A stretch of 64,000 bases of DNA from Nitrosomonadales bacterium (GCA_016177795.1 JACOUM010000008.1:1-64000), one strand, 5' to 3'; counted from the first letter of the stretch, positions 25,237 through 35,099 are shown. Program-made: numbers and translations. Notes: a model not told the origin generated them from the sequence alone.

Positions 25237-25911
25237 TTAGGTTCGCCGCCGTTGAATCGCCTGTCCAATCCGTTTGGCCACTAACGGAAATACGCCCAGC
25301 AAAGCGAAGGACAGTAACACCGCCGGAGAGAGAATGCCGGACAAGCTGTCAACGCGCGCCAGTTGCGTGCCTGCATTCACGTACACCAGCGTACCCGCCA
25401 GCATACCCAGCTGACTGACCCAATAGAAAGTGGCAGTACGGATATGCGTCAATCCCATCAGCAGATTAATCAGAAAGAACGGGAATATCGGTATGAGGCG
25501 CAGCAGGAAAAGATAGAGGGCGCCATCCTTGGCCATACCCTCGTTGATCCCCTTCAGTTTGTCGCCAAAGCGGCGCTGAACCATGTCACGCAGCACGTAG
25601 CGCGAAGCGAGGAACGCCAGAGTGGCGCCGATGGTTGACGCAAAAGACACCAGCAACGCGCCATACCAGAAGCCGAACAACCCGCCGATCGCCAGCGTCA
25701 TGATCGTTGCACCGGGTAGCGATAACGCCACAACCACGACATACACCCCAAAAAATGCAAGCGTGGTCAGCCAGGGAGACCGCGCTTGCATGGCGGCAAA
25801 TTTTGCCTGGCTTTCCTTGAGCGCATCCAGCGTCAGGTGCTGATCAAGACCCATGCCAAAAAAAAGCGCAATGACCGCAACCACCAGCAGGACGATTAAC
25901 GCTTTTTTCAT
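25237..25911 (-). CDS. TVP38/TMEM64 (DedA-like) membrane protein
   Basis: A 224-residue membrane protein with about five hydrophobic helices. The G-F-W-Y-G...F-A-S-T-I-G-A-T-L-A-F region and F-R-x-I-P-x-F-P-F-x-x-x-N-like segment (LRLIPIFPFFLINLLMG) are the marks of the SNARE-associated/DedA superfamily. Its substrate is unknown, though the family includes lipid-transport proteins. It sits 8 nt after arsS and 3 nt before the glycosyltransferase, inside the operon. Confidence 0.85.
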   Translation of the reverse strand: MKKALIVLLVVAVIALFFGMGLDQHLTLDALKESQAKFAAMQARSPWLTTLAFFGVYVVVVALSLPGATIMTLAIGGLFGFWYGALLVSFASTIGATLAFLASRYVLRDMVQRRFGDKLKGINEGMAKDGALYLFLLRLIPIFPFFLINLLMGLTHIRTATFYWVSQLGMLAGTLVYVNAGTQLARVDSLSGILSPAVLLSFALLGVFPLVAKRIGQAIQRRRT

Positions 25912-25918
25912 GCCTTGC

Positions 25919-26878
25919 TCAGGCGCTCAATGCGCCGCCGCAACTGCTGCCCTGCCCCGCAGTACAGGCGTAGCAGTGATCGGCAACACGAATGACATTT
26001 CCCTGCAAGCCGGATTGCAGAAGGTCGCGCAGGTGCGGGCGTCCTTTGCCCGGCAGCGCCAGTTCGAGCTGCTGGTTGAAATCACAGTCATAAAGGTAGC
26101 CCTGCCAATCCACACTCACCAGATGGCGGCACATCACGTTATCAAGATTGGCTGCGGAAAAATTTTCCTTGAGCAGGCGCATGTAATCGTTGAATTGCCC
26201 CCTGGAAATCAGCGTACTGCCAAACCGTTGAATAGGCATGTTGGCAATAACGAACAAATGATTGAAGACGATGCCAAAGTGCTCGAACAATTCGCGCTGG
26301 TAATCCGCTTGCAACACAACCTGATCAGGCGGCAGCGAGGGGCCTTGCGGGTTATAGACCAGACTCAGAGTGAGTCCGCTGCCTTCGTGTCCATAACCCA
26401 GCGCGTTAAGTTGTTGAAGTGCCGCGACGCTTTTATCGAACACGCCCTTTCCGCGTTGTTTGTCCACATTGGCGGAGGAATAACACGGCAACGATGCCAC
26501 CACTTCCACCTTGCGACTGGCCAGAAATTCGCCAATGCCTTCCTGTCCTGGCTCAAACAGAATCGTCAGGTTGCAGCGATCAACCACGTGCACACCCATG
26601 GCTGTCGCCTTGCTCACCAGATCACGAAAATGATGATGTAACTCCGGTGAACCGCCGGTCAGATCAAGCGTCTCAATCTGACGTGCCGCCAGCACTTGCG
26701 GAATGAGTTCAATTACCTCATCGACCATCATCTCCTTGCGTCTTGGTCCGGCGTTGACGTGGCAGTGCAAACACGCCTGGTTGCATCGATAGCCCAAGTT
26801 GACCTGCAGCGTTTCCTGCTTGCCGCGATGCAGTGCAGGAAAAACGGTGGATTGAAGCAAGGGTAAAGTGGCGTGCAT
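25919..26878 (-). CDS. arsS: Arsenosugar biosynthesis radical SAM protein ArsS
   Basis: A radical SAM enzyme of 319 residues from ATG 26878; ATG 26887 is also possible, and the frame is open further upstream. The cluster motif CNQACLHC is followed by HVNAGP, a signature of ArsS. The C-terminal part contains CDFNQQ and a Cys-rich end (HCYACTAGQGSSCGG). Known role of the family: transfer of the 5'-deoxyadenosyl group to dimethylarsenic, forming the arsenosugar precursor. First gene of the six-gene operon ending in arsM. Confidence 0.9.
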   Translation of the reverse strand: MHATLPLLQSTVFPALHRGKQETLQVNLGYRCNQACLHCHVNAGPRRKEMMVDEVIELIPQVLAARQIETLDLTGGSPELHHHFRDLVSKATAMGVHVVDRCNLTILFEPGQEGIGEFLASRKVEVVASLPCYSSANVDKQRGKGVFDKSVAALQQLNALGYGHEGSGLTLSLVYNPQGPSLPPDQVVLQADYQRELFEHFGIVFNHLFVIANMPIQRFGSTLISRGQFNDYMRLLKENFSAANLDNVMCRHLVSVDWQGYLYDCDFNQQLELALPGKGRPHLRDLLQSGLQGNVIRVADHCYACTAGQGSSCGGALSA

Positions 26879-27149
26879 AAACGTTCTCATATAATGGATT
26901 GAAAGCCACCTTGTGGCCAAATTTCTTCTTCGAGCCAGCGAGGCAACCGCGCCCTGAATCGTTTGCCCGGCCATTTTATACTGGTTCTATCAGCATTTTC
27001 CTTTCATCCACCACCAGAATATAATTTGCCGCCTGCTGCTCGAAGGAACTTTATCTGCTTCTATATGCCGAATGCGCATTTATAGCGCAGTGCGCAGCGT
27101 TCGGCGGCTACCGGGCAATTATCAATCCGTTTTCTGAAAGGCTGTTCCA

Positions 27150-27578
27150 ATGAAAGAATGTCGCGGTATTATCAGTCTGTTTTTCAGAGTGCCTGTGCTG
27201 GCGCTCTTTTTGGCGATGAGCAATGCCAGCTTCGCGGAAGTGCCGGATATTTCGCAGGCCGAACTGATGCAACGCATCAAAGCCAGCCACGCACAACTCA
27301 TTCTGGATGTGCGCAGCCCGGAAGAATATAATGAGGGCCACATACCCGGCGCGATCAATATTCCTCACAATCAAGTGGGTTCGCACCTGTCTGAGATCAT
27401 CTCGCACAAGAACAATGAAGTGGTGCTGTACTGCCGGAGCGGCAAGCGCGCAGCAATTGCGGCGGATACTTTGCAATCTGCGGGTTTCAGCAAATTGCTG
27501 CATCTGGATGGGGACATGTACGACTGGCAAAACAACGGCAAACTGCCGGTGGTGAAACAACCGTGCACCTCGTGTTAA
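27150..27578 (+). CDS. Periplasmic rhodanese-like protein
   Basis: A 142-residue single-domain rhodanese with an N-terminal signal peptide (cleavage near SFA-E, about residue 29). ILDVRSPEEY and the active loop CRSGKR (Cys about 95) are intact. Expected activity: binding or transfer of sulfane sulfur in the periplasm. Divergent from the arsS operon, with a 271-nt gap. It ends with CTSC, a Cys pair that might bind metal. Confidence 0.85.
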   Translation: MKECRGIISLFFRVPVLALFLAMSNASFAEVPDISQAELMQRIKASHAQLILDVRSPEEYNEGHIPGAINIPHNQVGSHLSEIISHKNNEVVLYCRSGKRAAIAADTLQSAGFSKLLHLDGDMYDWQNNGKLPVVKQPCTSC

Positions 27579-28030
27579 ACGATTGAATTTCGCATAACTC
27601 ACAGATTTTCCGGGCACTATTACCCGAATCGAAACTTGCCATGCAGAGCCATTTGGAATTTAAACAAAATTGGTTTCGGCTCTGTTAGAATTCGTCCTGC
27701 TGTCGCATTTGTTTCTGGTTGGCTCGCCGTAACGCCGTGTTGTTTTCTCTTGGAAAGCAAGCGGGTCTGACGGCCAGCGTGAAGCTGACCTGATTCTGCT
27801 GCGACGGAATGTACCGTATCAAAGCGCTGCCAGTGTGCAGGTCAGCAGATCATTGAGGTGCGAAGCTCCAGCCGTTTCGCGGCAACTCACTAGCATAATC
27901 GAGTGCCGGAGCCTTCTAGCCACACGAATCCCTTGCGGGAATTGTGTGCGTATTTCATATCTGTCTTTCCTTTCGCGATTTCTGGCCGTCTCGATACTGT
28001 TTATTAGTGATCAGCCGAAAGGAGCTACAA
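27579..28030. other. Intergenic region, nothing recognised
   Basis: About 450 nt between the rhodanese and transglutaminase-like genes. No convincing gene, RNA or repeat was seen. The last 15 nt carry the AAAGGAG ribosome-binding site of the next gene. Confidence 0.5.
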
Positions 28031-29047
28031 ATGTTTAAAAAAATATCATGGGTACTGCTGGGCATGCTGTTTGCGTTCCCTGGCACCGCGCTGTCCGGTG
28101 AAAGGAGCGGGGAGGTCGAACTGGCCGTTACCGTCGCTGCACCGGATGACAGCAGGGATGTGAAGGTCTGGATTCCCTATCCAACCTCGGACAATGTGCA
28201 GGATATTTCGAATGTCCGAATAAAAGGCAATTTTTCACATAGCGGCATTTATCGTGAGAAAGAAACCGGCAACCTCGCTTTGTATGCCGAGTGGACAACG
28301 CCAACCAAAGACCGGGCCATTACCCTGATCTTCGATGCCACCGGCAGGGAATTGATCAGGAAGGATTTCCCCGCAGTGGAGCCGCCTGTTCCCGTTGAAA
28401 TACAGGAATACCTCAAGAGCACCAAGTTCATTCCGACGGATGGCAAGGTCAGGGAAATTGCCCTCAGCATAACCAATGACAAGCAGAAAATCAGCGAAAA
28501 GGCCCGGGCCGTTTACCAGTGGGTCGTCGAAAACACGGTAAGGGACCCGGACGTCAAGGGGTGCGGCACCGGCGAAGTCGATAAGGTGCTCGCCAAGCGA
28601 GGCGGCAAGTGTGCCGATATCAGTACGGTGTTTGTTTCAATCGCCAGGGCAGCCGGAGTGCCGGCGCGAGAAGTCTTCGGTCTCAGGCTGGGCAAAAAGG
28701 ATGCAGCTGAAGAAGACATGACCAGCGGGCATCACTGCTGGTCCGAATTCTATGTGCCCGGTTATGGTTGGGTGCCGGCGGATGCTGCTGACGTCAGAAA
28801 GATCATGCTGGTGAACAAACTGGATATCAAGGGTGCTCAAGATACGATCGACTATTACTTTGGGGGCGTTGAGCAATACCGGATTGCGCTGGCCAGGGGC
28901 GGAAGAGGTTACTACCTGAACCCGCGCCAGAATGACGGCCCGCTGAATTACTTCATGTATCCCTATGCCGAGGTCAATGGAAAGTCGCTCGAATGGCTGG
29001 CCGCCCAGACCGATCTGAAATACAAGGTCATGTTCAAGGCGCATTGA
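28031..29047 (+). CDS. Periplasmic transglutaminase-like (cysteine protease fold) protein
   Basis: A 338-residue exported protein. ATG 28031 follows AAAGGAGCTACAA and opens a clear signal peptide (cleavage near ALS-G). The transglutaminase-like catalytic core shows GKCADIS (Cys), HHCWSEFY (His) and PADAADV (Asp) in the usual order. The N-terminal third is a beta-rich domain. Substrate unknown; such proteins act as amidases, proteases or scaffolds on cell-envelope peptides. Confidence 0.8.
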   Translation: MFKKISWVLLGMLFAFPGTALSGERSGEVELAVTVAAPDDSRDVKVWIPYPTSDNVQDISNVRIKGNFSHSGIYREKETGNLALYAEWTTPTKDRAITLIFDATGRELIRKDFPAVEPPVPVEIQEYLKSTKFIPTDGKVREIALSITNDKQKISEKARAVYQWVVENTVRDPDVKGCGTGEVDKVLAKRGGKCADISTVFVSIARAAGVPAREVFGLRLGKKDAAEEDMTSGHHCWSEFYVPGYGWVPADAADVRKIMLVNKLDIKGAQDTIDYYFGGVEQYRIALARGGRGYYLNPRQNDGPLNYFMYPYAEVNGKSLEWLAAQTDLKYKVMFKAH

Positions 29048-29124
29048 TCGGGGCGCCCAGCTTCCAGACCAGAAAACGGCAATAAAAACGCAACCAGCGG
29101 GGATTAATAAACAGAAGGCGTGAC

Positions 29125-29913
29125 ATGAAAAAACTTATATTTCTTGCAACATTGTTTTTCTCGGTTGTATTTGTGCAGAGCGGGATGGCTGCAGAGGCAA
29201 TTAGCATTCTCGGCGATCCCTGCACGGCGCCTTTAGCCAAAAAGTTGGGTGACGCATTTACGAAAAAGACCGGAACAGTGGTGAATGTGGAGACAGCGGC
29301 TTGTGCCGCAGGTATTTACAAGGCCAGCAACGGGTTGGTAGATATCGGTGTAAGCACTCATGAAGTTGTGCTCAACTATCTTCCGGATGGAACCGTCAAC
29401 AACGTTATTGCCAAGGCTCCCACGGTCGTGCTGGTCAACAAGGCAAATCCGGTCAATGACCTCAAACTGCAACAACTCAAGGATATCCTCGCCGGCAAGA
29501 TTAAGAACTGGAAGGAGGTCGGGGGCAATGATTCGGAAATAAAGAATGTCCTGCTGCAACCCTGCACAACCACCATTTTTGCCAAAAGGTCGGCGCCATT
29601 CGGCAAGGATATAAACAGGCTGACGCAGGCAGGGAATCCCGTGGCGGCAACCAACCATCTGGTTGAAGCAAATGAGGGTGCCATGGGACTGCAGATCTAC
29701 GGTTACGAAAGTCCCGAGGTCAAGGTGATAACCGTAGATGGCTATCTGCCCGATGAGAAATCATTCCCTTCCAAATACCAGTTTTATCAAGACTACAACG
29801 TAATCACGAAAGATAATGCCAACAATAATACAAAGGCCTTTGTTGATTTTGCCATGAGCCCGGAAGGACAGGAGATAGTGGCCTCGTTGAAGCACATAAG
29901 GGTGAATAAATAG
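29125..29913 (+). CDS. Periplasmic substrate-binding protein, phosphate-binding (PstS-like) type
   Basis: A 262-residue protein with a Sec signal (cleavage near GMA-A). The fold pattern matches PBP-like domains of the PstS/ModA class, including VVLVNKANPVNDL, ILAGKIKNWKEVGG (typical of phosphate-binding proteins) and FVDFAMSPEGQEIV near the end. Four Cys residues are unusual and could form disulfides. No transporter genes are adjacent, so it may be an orphan sensor or ligand carrier. The ligand is not predictable. Confidence 0.75.
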   Translation: MKKLIFLATLFFSVVFVQSGMAAEAISILGDPCTAPLAKKLGDAFTKKTGTVVNVETAACAAGIYKASNGLVDIGVSTHEVVLNYLPDGTVNNVIAKAPTVVLVNKANPVNDLKLQQLKDILAGKIKNWKEVGGNDSEIKNVLLQPCTTTIFAKRSAPFGKDINRLTQAGNPVAATNHLVEANEGAMGLQIYGYESPEVKVITVDGYLPDEKSFPSKYQFYQDYNVITKDNANNNTKAFVDFAMSPEGQEIVASLKHIRVNK

Positions 29914-29991
29914 GGAGAGCTTACCCCTCCAAACATATAAGCACCAGTAGCAAAGAACTGCCATACAAAACCCCGTTCCTTACCTCCCTGC

Positions 29992-30017
29992 GGGTGTCTT
30001 CGGACACCCTTTTTTTT
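29992..30017 (+). terminator. Rho-independent terminator after the binding-protein gene
   Basis: Perfect stem GGGTGTC/GACACCC closed by a TTCG tetraloop (29999-30002) and followed by eight T residues (30010-30017). About 78 nt after the stop codon. Confidence 0.95.
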
Positions 30018-30189
30018 GGTTTACTGGATGAACTGCGCCAGGACGCAGGAACAATGTTTGCCTGTTTCCCGCAATATATTTATCAACAACCACATGCCTG
30101 AGCGATGCGATAATGCGCGTTGTGCGGTTGCGCAGCCAGCGCAGCATGGCTGGTAAACACCGCGAATTGATTTTTCGGGAAAACACCTA

Positions 30190-32223
30190 ATGAACCCATT
30201 GCTCGACTTCTCCGGCCTGCCGCGCTTCGCGGAGATCAAACCCGAACATGTCGCTCCGGCGATCGAACAACTGCTGGCGGAAAACCGCGCGCTGATTGCG
30301 CGGCTGCTGGGCGATAGCGCGCTCCCCACCTGGCAGAATTTCATCGCGCCAATGGAAGACGCCAACGAACGGCTGTCGCGTGCCTGGGGACCGGTCGGGC
30401 ATTTGAATGCGGTGATGAACAGCCCGGAACTGCGCGAGGTGTATAACGCCACGCTGCCGAAGATTACCCAGTATTACGCCGAGCTCGGCCAGAACCTCGC
30501 GCTGTTCGAGAAGTTCAAGGCGTTGCGCAACAGCCCTGAATTCGGCGAGTTGAGCGCGGCGCGCAAGAAAATCATCGAGAACGAACTGCGCGATTTCCGG
30601 CTTGGCGGCGCTGAATTGCCGGAAGCGCAGAAGGCGCGCTATCTGGAAATCCAGGAACGCTTGTCCGAATTGTCGTCGCGCTTCTCTGACAACCTGCTCG
30701 ACGCGACCAACGATTACACACTGGTGATCGGGAACAAGGACGAGTTGAGCGGCTTGCCGGAGGATGTGCTGCAGGCGGCGCGGGAAGCTGCGCAGGCGTT
30801 GGGCAAATCCGGCTGGCTGTTCACGCTGAAGGCCCCGTCCTACCTGCCGGCGATGCAATATGCCGACAACCGCGGGCTGCGCGAAAAAATGTATCGCGCC
30901 TATGGCACGCGCGCCAGTGAGTTCGGCAAGCCGGAGTGGGACAACACGCCGCTGATGGACGAGATCGTGCAACTGCGCGGCAAGGAGGCAAGCCTGCTGG
31001 GTTTCGCCAACTACGGCGAACTGTCACTGGCCAGCAAGATGGCGGACAGCCCGCAGCAGGTGGTCGGGTTCATGCGCGAACTGGCGCAGCGTGCGCGTCC
31101 CTTTGCAGAAAAAGATTTGGCCGAACTTCGCGAACTTGCCCGCACTGAACTGGGCATAGACAAACTGCAATCCTGGGACATCGGCTACGCCAGTGAAAAG
31201 CTGCGTGAGCGGCGCTACGCTTTCTCCGATCAGGAAGTCAAACAGTATTTCCCGGAAGATGCGGTACTGCCCGGCATGTTCAAATTGGTCGAGACACTGT
31301 ATGGCTTGCAGATCAAAGCGGCCAGCGCACCAGTCTGGCATGGCGACGTGCGTTTTTTCGATATCCGCAATCAGCAAGGGCAGTTGGTCGGGCAGTTCTA
31401 TCTCGACCCGTACGCGCGCAACAGCAAGCGTGGCGGAGCTTGGATGGACGATGTGATCACGCGCCGCCGTCTTGCAACGGGTATTCAGACACCGGTCGCT
31501 TATCTCAACTGCAATTTTTCTGCACCAGTGGGTAACAAACCAGCTGTATTTACGCACGACGAAGTGATCACGTTGTTCCACGAATTCGGCCACGGCCTGC
31601 ACCACCTGCTCACCGAAGTGGAAGACCTCGCCGTGTCCGGCATCAACGGCGTGGAATGGGATGCGGTGGAGCTGCCCAGCCAATTCATGGAAAATTTCTG
31701 CTGGGAGTGGGATGTGCTGCGCGGCATGACACGCCACGTTGACAGCGGTGAACCGTTGCCGCGCGCATTGTTCAACAAGATGCTCGCCGCGAAAAACTTC
31801 CAGAGCGGCCTGCAAACTTTGCGCCAGGTCGAATTCGCGCTGTTCGACATGCTGATGCACAGCAACTTCGAGGCGGGCGGCGGCAAGAGTATCCTGCAAT
31901 TGCTCGACGAAGTGCGCGCCGAAGTAGCGGTGCTGATTCCGCCCGCGTTCCACCGCTTCCCGCACAGTTTCGCGCATATTTTCGCCGGCGGTTACGCAGC
32001 GGGTTATTACAGCTACAAATGGGCGGAAGTGCTGTCCGCCGATGCGTACAGCCTATTCGAGGAAAGCGGCGTGCTGAACCCCGATGTCGGCGCGCGCTTC
32101 CGCAGCGAGATACTGGCAATGGGCGGCAGCCGCGGCGCGATGGACTCGTTCAGCGCGTTCCGCGGGCGCGAGCCGGGCATCGACGCATTGTTGCGGCGTA
32201 ATGGGCTACTGGAAACACCTTAG
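30190..32223 (+). CDS. prlC: Oligopeptidase A (M3 metallopeptidase)
   Basis: A 677-residue cytosolic peptidase, the usual length for OpdA/PrlC. The zinc site HEFGH followed by GLHHLL lies near residues 466-476, with the downstream Glu ligand in the NGVEWDAVELPSQ region. It degrades short peptides, including cleaved signal peptides. It ends 9 nt before the DUF4124 gene, with which it is probably co-transcribed. Confidence 0.95.
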   Translation: MNPLLDFSGLPRFAEIKPEHVAPAIEQLLAENRALIARLLGDSALPTWQNFIAPMEDANERLSRAWGPVGHLNAVMNSPELREVYNATLPKITQYYAELGQNLALFEKFKALRNSPEFGELSAARKKIIENELRDFRLGGAELPEAQKARYLEIQERLSELSSRFSDNLLDATNDYTLVIGNKDELSGLPEDVLQAAREAAQALGKSGWLFTLKAPSYLPAMQYADNRGLREKMYRAYGTRASEFGKPEWDNTPLMDEIVQLRGKEASLLGFANYGELSLASKMADSPQQVVGFMRELAQRARPFAEKDLAELRELARTELGIDKLQSWDIGYASEKLRERRYAFSDQEVKQYFPEDAVLPGMFKLVETLYGLQIKAASAPVWHGDVRFFDIRNQQGQLVGQFYLDPYARNSKRGGAWMDDVITRRRLATGIQTPVAYLNCNFSAPVGNKPAVFTHDEVITLFHEFGHGLHHLLTEVEDLAVSGINGVEWDAVELPSQFMENFCWEWDVLRGMTRHVDSGEPLPRALFNKMLAAKNFQSGLQTLRQVEFALFDMLMHSNFEAGGGKSILQLLDEVRAEVAVLIPPAFHRFPHSFAHIFAGGYAAGYYSYKWAEVLSADAYSLFEESGVLNPDVGARFRSEILAMGGSRGAMDSFSAFRGREPGIDALLRRNGLLETP

Positions 32224-32232
32224 GGAGGCAAT

Positions 32233-32814
32233 ATGAAGCGCATTGTTTTGTTATTGGGTTGTTTGGCGGTGATGCCATCAGTTGCGCAAGCGGGGGAGCT
32301 GTTCCGCTGGATAGATGCGAAGGGCACGGTGCATTACGGTGATGCGCCTCCGGCGGACGCGACACAGATTGAGCCCCTGAAGTTTCCTGCTGCCATCACG
32401 CCCGGCGAAGACCTGCCCTATGCGACGCGCCGCGCACAGCAGAATTTTCCAGTCACCCTGTATGTCGCAGAAAACTGCTTCGAGTATTGCGATAAGGCGC
32501 GCAACCTGTTGATCGAGCGTGGCATTCCGTTCGCCGAAAAGACATTGCAAACCCAGGAAGAACTTGATGCCTTCAAGGCGCTTTCCGGCAGCAGCAGCGT
32601 ACCCACACTGAGAGTGGGAAGAAGCTTTCTGAAGGGTTTCCTGGCCGAGCAATGGCACAACGAACTCGACATCGCCGACTATCCGAAAACTGCACCATAT
32701 CGCGCGCCCACTCCCGCGCCCACTCCCGCGCCCGCTGCTGCAGACCAGCAAGCGGCTCCAGCCATCCCGGAATCAGCCGGTGAGGCCGTCCCGGACAGCG
32801 CTGCCGGGCAATGA
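32233..32814 (+). CDS. DUF4124 and glutaredoxin-like domain protein
   Basis: A 193-residue exported protein: Sec signal (cleavage near AQA-G), a DUF4124 domain (LFRWIDAKGTVHYGD, about 23-38), then a glutaredoxin-like domain starting TLYVAENC with C-x3-C (CFEYC) instead of the usual CxxC, SVPTL as the cis-Pro site and a GF.. glutathione-site remnant. The tail has Pro/Ala repeats (APTPAPTPAP). A strong GGAGG site precedes the start. A redox role in the envelope is plausible, and the C-x3-C spacing is atypical. Confidence 0.8.
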   Translation: MKRIVLLLGCLAVMPSVAQAGELFRWIDAKGTVHYGDAPPADATQIEPLKFPAAITPGEDLPYATRRAQQNFPVTLYVAENCFEYCDKARNLLIERGIPFAEKTLQTQEELDAFKALSGSSSVPTLRVGRSFLKGFLAEQWHNELDIADYPKTAPYRAPTPAPTPAPAAADQQAAPAIPESAGEAVPDSAAGQ

Positions 32815-33223
32815 ATTGACACAGAAAGAAGCGCATTAAACCGCTTCCGGTTTGGCCACGAGCGGATCCTTGGCAAACTCCCGTTACCCTTTTTTCGTCC
32901 CTGAACGTAAAGGTCCGATGCCCGCTTCCGGGATGTCTGTTGCAGGAATCAACGGGCATTTCCATGCCATTGGCAGTTATTTGTACAGCACAATTGTGTT
33001 TAAATCAGACTGAGAGTAGAGTGCCGCCCCATCCTTTCTCGGCTAAGGAAAACAGGTGCGAAATGAGCTGGTCACGAAACAAGCTTACCCACATATGAAC
33101 TGGGTACGATTGGTTTTGTGTGCGGCAATCAACAGGTTCACAGTTCGCATTAAAGCCTTGCCCGCTATCAACGCGCTGCTGGTTGTCTGAGCGCATGGCA
33201 CAGATGCAAGAACCAGCTTTCAA
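32815..33223. other. Intergenic region upstream of the trkH remnant
   Basis: About 410 nt with no recognised gene. I looked for a trkA remnant, since trkA often precedes trkH, and did not see one. Confidence 0.5.
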
Positions 33224-33590
33224 ATGAACCGCGCCTTCACTGTCATCCACGCGCTTGGGCTGATGCTGGTGGTATTCAGCATCACCTACATCATGCCTGT
33301 CATCACGTCGGTGATTTATGCCGACAGCCCCTTATTCTTCGATTTTCTGCTGGCAATGATTTGCACCGCTACGCTGGGTTCTCTGATGTGGCTGGTGACC
33401 CGTCATTACAAAGGGGAACTGTCGCCTCGATAAACAATTGCGGACCTGGATTGGGACGGTCGGGCCGGCCACCAATTACCAGGGGTTAAACGATTTTCAT
33501 ACTTGGGTATGCGCTTTCGCCATGCTGATCGGGCGTCTCGAAATATTTACCGTACTTGTTTTGTTCCATCCGCGTTTCTGGCAGCGCTGA
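33224..33590 (+). pseudogene. trkH: TrkH potassium transporter remnant with large internal deletion
   Basis: The first 69 codons (33224-33433) encode a normal TrkH N-terminus: a start followed by HALGLMLVVFSITYIMPVI and ending HYKGELSPR, just before the usual RDGF segment. An immediate TAA follows. In another frame, 33432-33590 encodes a TrkH C-terminus: GTVGPATNY, then MLIGRLEIFTVLVLF and a final FHPRFWQR stop. About 360 central residues, including nearly all pore segments, are missing, and the two ends are out of frame. No functional transporter can result. The N-terminal piece could still be translated as a two-helix peptide. Confidence 0.85.
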
Positions 33591-33722
33591 ATCGATGTTA
33601 CGCAATTGTTTACAATGGACGCTGACTGGTCACAAATTCGTTATTCACGAGGTGCCTGACGTACGGTTTGCCTATTGCATTATTGGTTTCCCCTTCAACT
33701 TTTTTTATTAAGGACTTGTGAC

Positions 33723-35099
33723 ATGACTTTTTTTTCATTGCGCCAGCTCAGCAGTATTCTGGTATTTGCTCTAGTGCCAAGCTTCGCCTTGGCGGATGAT
33801 AGCTATGCGATAGCAGGGATTTCCATTGAATTCATACTGTTCGCCCTGACGCTGTTGGGGGTAGCGCTGTTTCACAACCAGACGTTTTATGTCGCGCTTG
33901 CCGGCCTGATCTCAGTGGCCTTTTACAAGATGATTTTTACCAGTTTCAAGACGGGGACGGGGTCGGCCGGTTTCGCGGGTCATCTCGGCCATGAGTGGGT
34001 AACGCTTGCCAACCTGTTCTGCCTGTTGATGGGCTTCGCCATCCTCGCGCGCCATTTCGAAAAAAGCCATGTGCCGGTAATCCTGCCGCGCTTCCTGCCG
34101 CATGACTGGAAAGGAGCCTTCGGCGTATTGGTTATAGTCTGGCTTGTCTCCAGCTTTCTCGACAACATTGCCGCGGCGCTGATTGGCGGAGCCATGGCAC
34201 ACCAATTGTTCAGGGCCAGGGTGCACATCGGATATTTGGCGGCTATTGTTGCGGCTTCCAATGCAGGGGGCGCATTTTCCGTTGTCGGGGATACCACGAC
34301 GACCATGATGTGGATTGCCGGCGTGTCGCCTGTATCTGTCTCTCATGCCATCCTGGCGTCAGCCATTGCCTTAATCATCTCTGGCTATGTGGCAGCCAAG
34401 CAGCAGCATGCCTATTCCCCGATTATCAAGCATGCCCACGAACACACTCATGTCGACTGGGGAAGAATTTCTGTCGTCGCGCTGATCCTTGTCTTTGCGA
34501 TGACCACCAACATTGTGGTGAACCGGAGTTTTACTTCGATCAGCGGCAGCTTCCCGTTCATCGGTGTCGCCGTCTGGACAGCTATTTTCGCGACCATTCC
34601 GGTGCGCCGGCATGACTGGGAAGTGCTGGGTAAATCACTGAAGGGAACTCTCTTCCTGTTGTGCCTTGTCACCACCGCTTCGATGATGCCCGTGGAAAAA
34701 CTGCCCGCTGCCTCGTGGCAAACAACTTTTGGCCTGGGCTTTATCTCGGCTGTGTTTGACAACATCCCACTCACGGCGCTGGCGATCCGCCAGGATGGTT
34801 ATGACTGGGGGTTGCTGGCTTTCGCTGTAGGCTATGGTGGCTCGATGCTTTGGTTCGGCTCATCAGCCGGCGTGGCGTTATCCAACATGTACCCCGAGGC
34901 CAAGTCGGTCGGTAATTGGCTGCGCCACGGCTGGCATGTTGCTGCCGCCTATGTGGTCAGCTTTATGGTCATGCTGGCGTTGCTTGGCTGGCATCCGGAA
35001 CCAGTCAGAAATGAGCCAGTCCTTGCTCCTGCGGTTGAAGGACAATCCCCTGCTGGTACACAAACCGACTTCAATCCGGAAATTTCCACCTCTGAATAG
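33723..35099 (+). CDS. NhaD-type Na+/H+ antiporter (ion transporter superfamily)
   Basis: A 458-residue protein from ATG 33723, chosen for the AAGGAC site 9 nt upstream. The first 22 residues look like a cleavable signal (ending FALA), as in other NhaD proteins. About eleven membrane helices follow. The core motifs SFLDNIAAALIGG and NAGGAFSVVGDTTTTMMW, and a second FDNIPLTALAI, are the duplicated re-entrant signatures of the NhaD/ArsB superfamily. Sodium/proton exchange is most likely. An arsenite or organic-anion substrate is less likely. Confidence 0.85.
   Translation: MTFFSLRQLSSILVFALVPSFALADDSYAIAGISIEFILFALTLLGVALFHNQTFYVALAGLISVAFYKMIFTSFKTGTGSAGFAGHLGHEWVTLANLFCLLMGFAILARHFEKSHVPVILPRFLPHDWKGAFGVLVIVWLVSSFLDNIAAALIGGAMAHQLFRARVHIGYLAAIVAASNAGGAFSVVGDTTTTMMWIAGVSPVSVSHAILASAIALIISGYVAAKQQHAYSPIIKHAHEHTHVDWGRISVVALILVFAMTTNIVVNRSFTSISGSFPFIGVAVWTAIFATIPVRRHDWEVLGKSLKGTLFLLCLVTTASMMPVEKLPAASWQTTFGLGFISAVFDNIPLTALAIRQDGYDWGLLAFAVGYGGSMLWFGSSAGVALSNMYPEAKSVGNWLRHGWHVAAAYVVSFMVMLALLGWHPEPVRNEPVLAPAVEGQSPAGTQTDFNPEISTSE

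Noticed and set aside
33224-33433. A real 69-residue membrane protein gene
   Set aside because: The sequence is the TrkH N-terminus, and the TrkH C-terminus lies just downstream in another frame, so a deletion pseudogene is the simpler reading.
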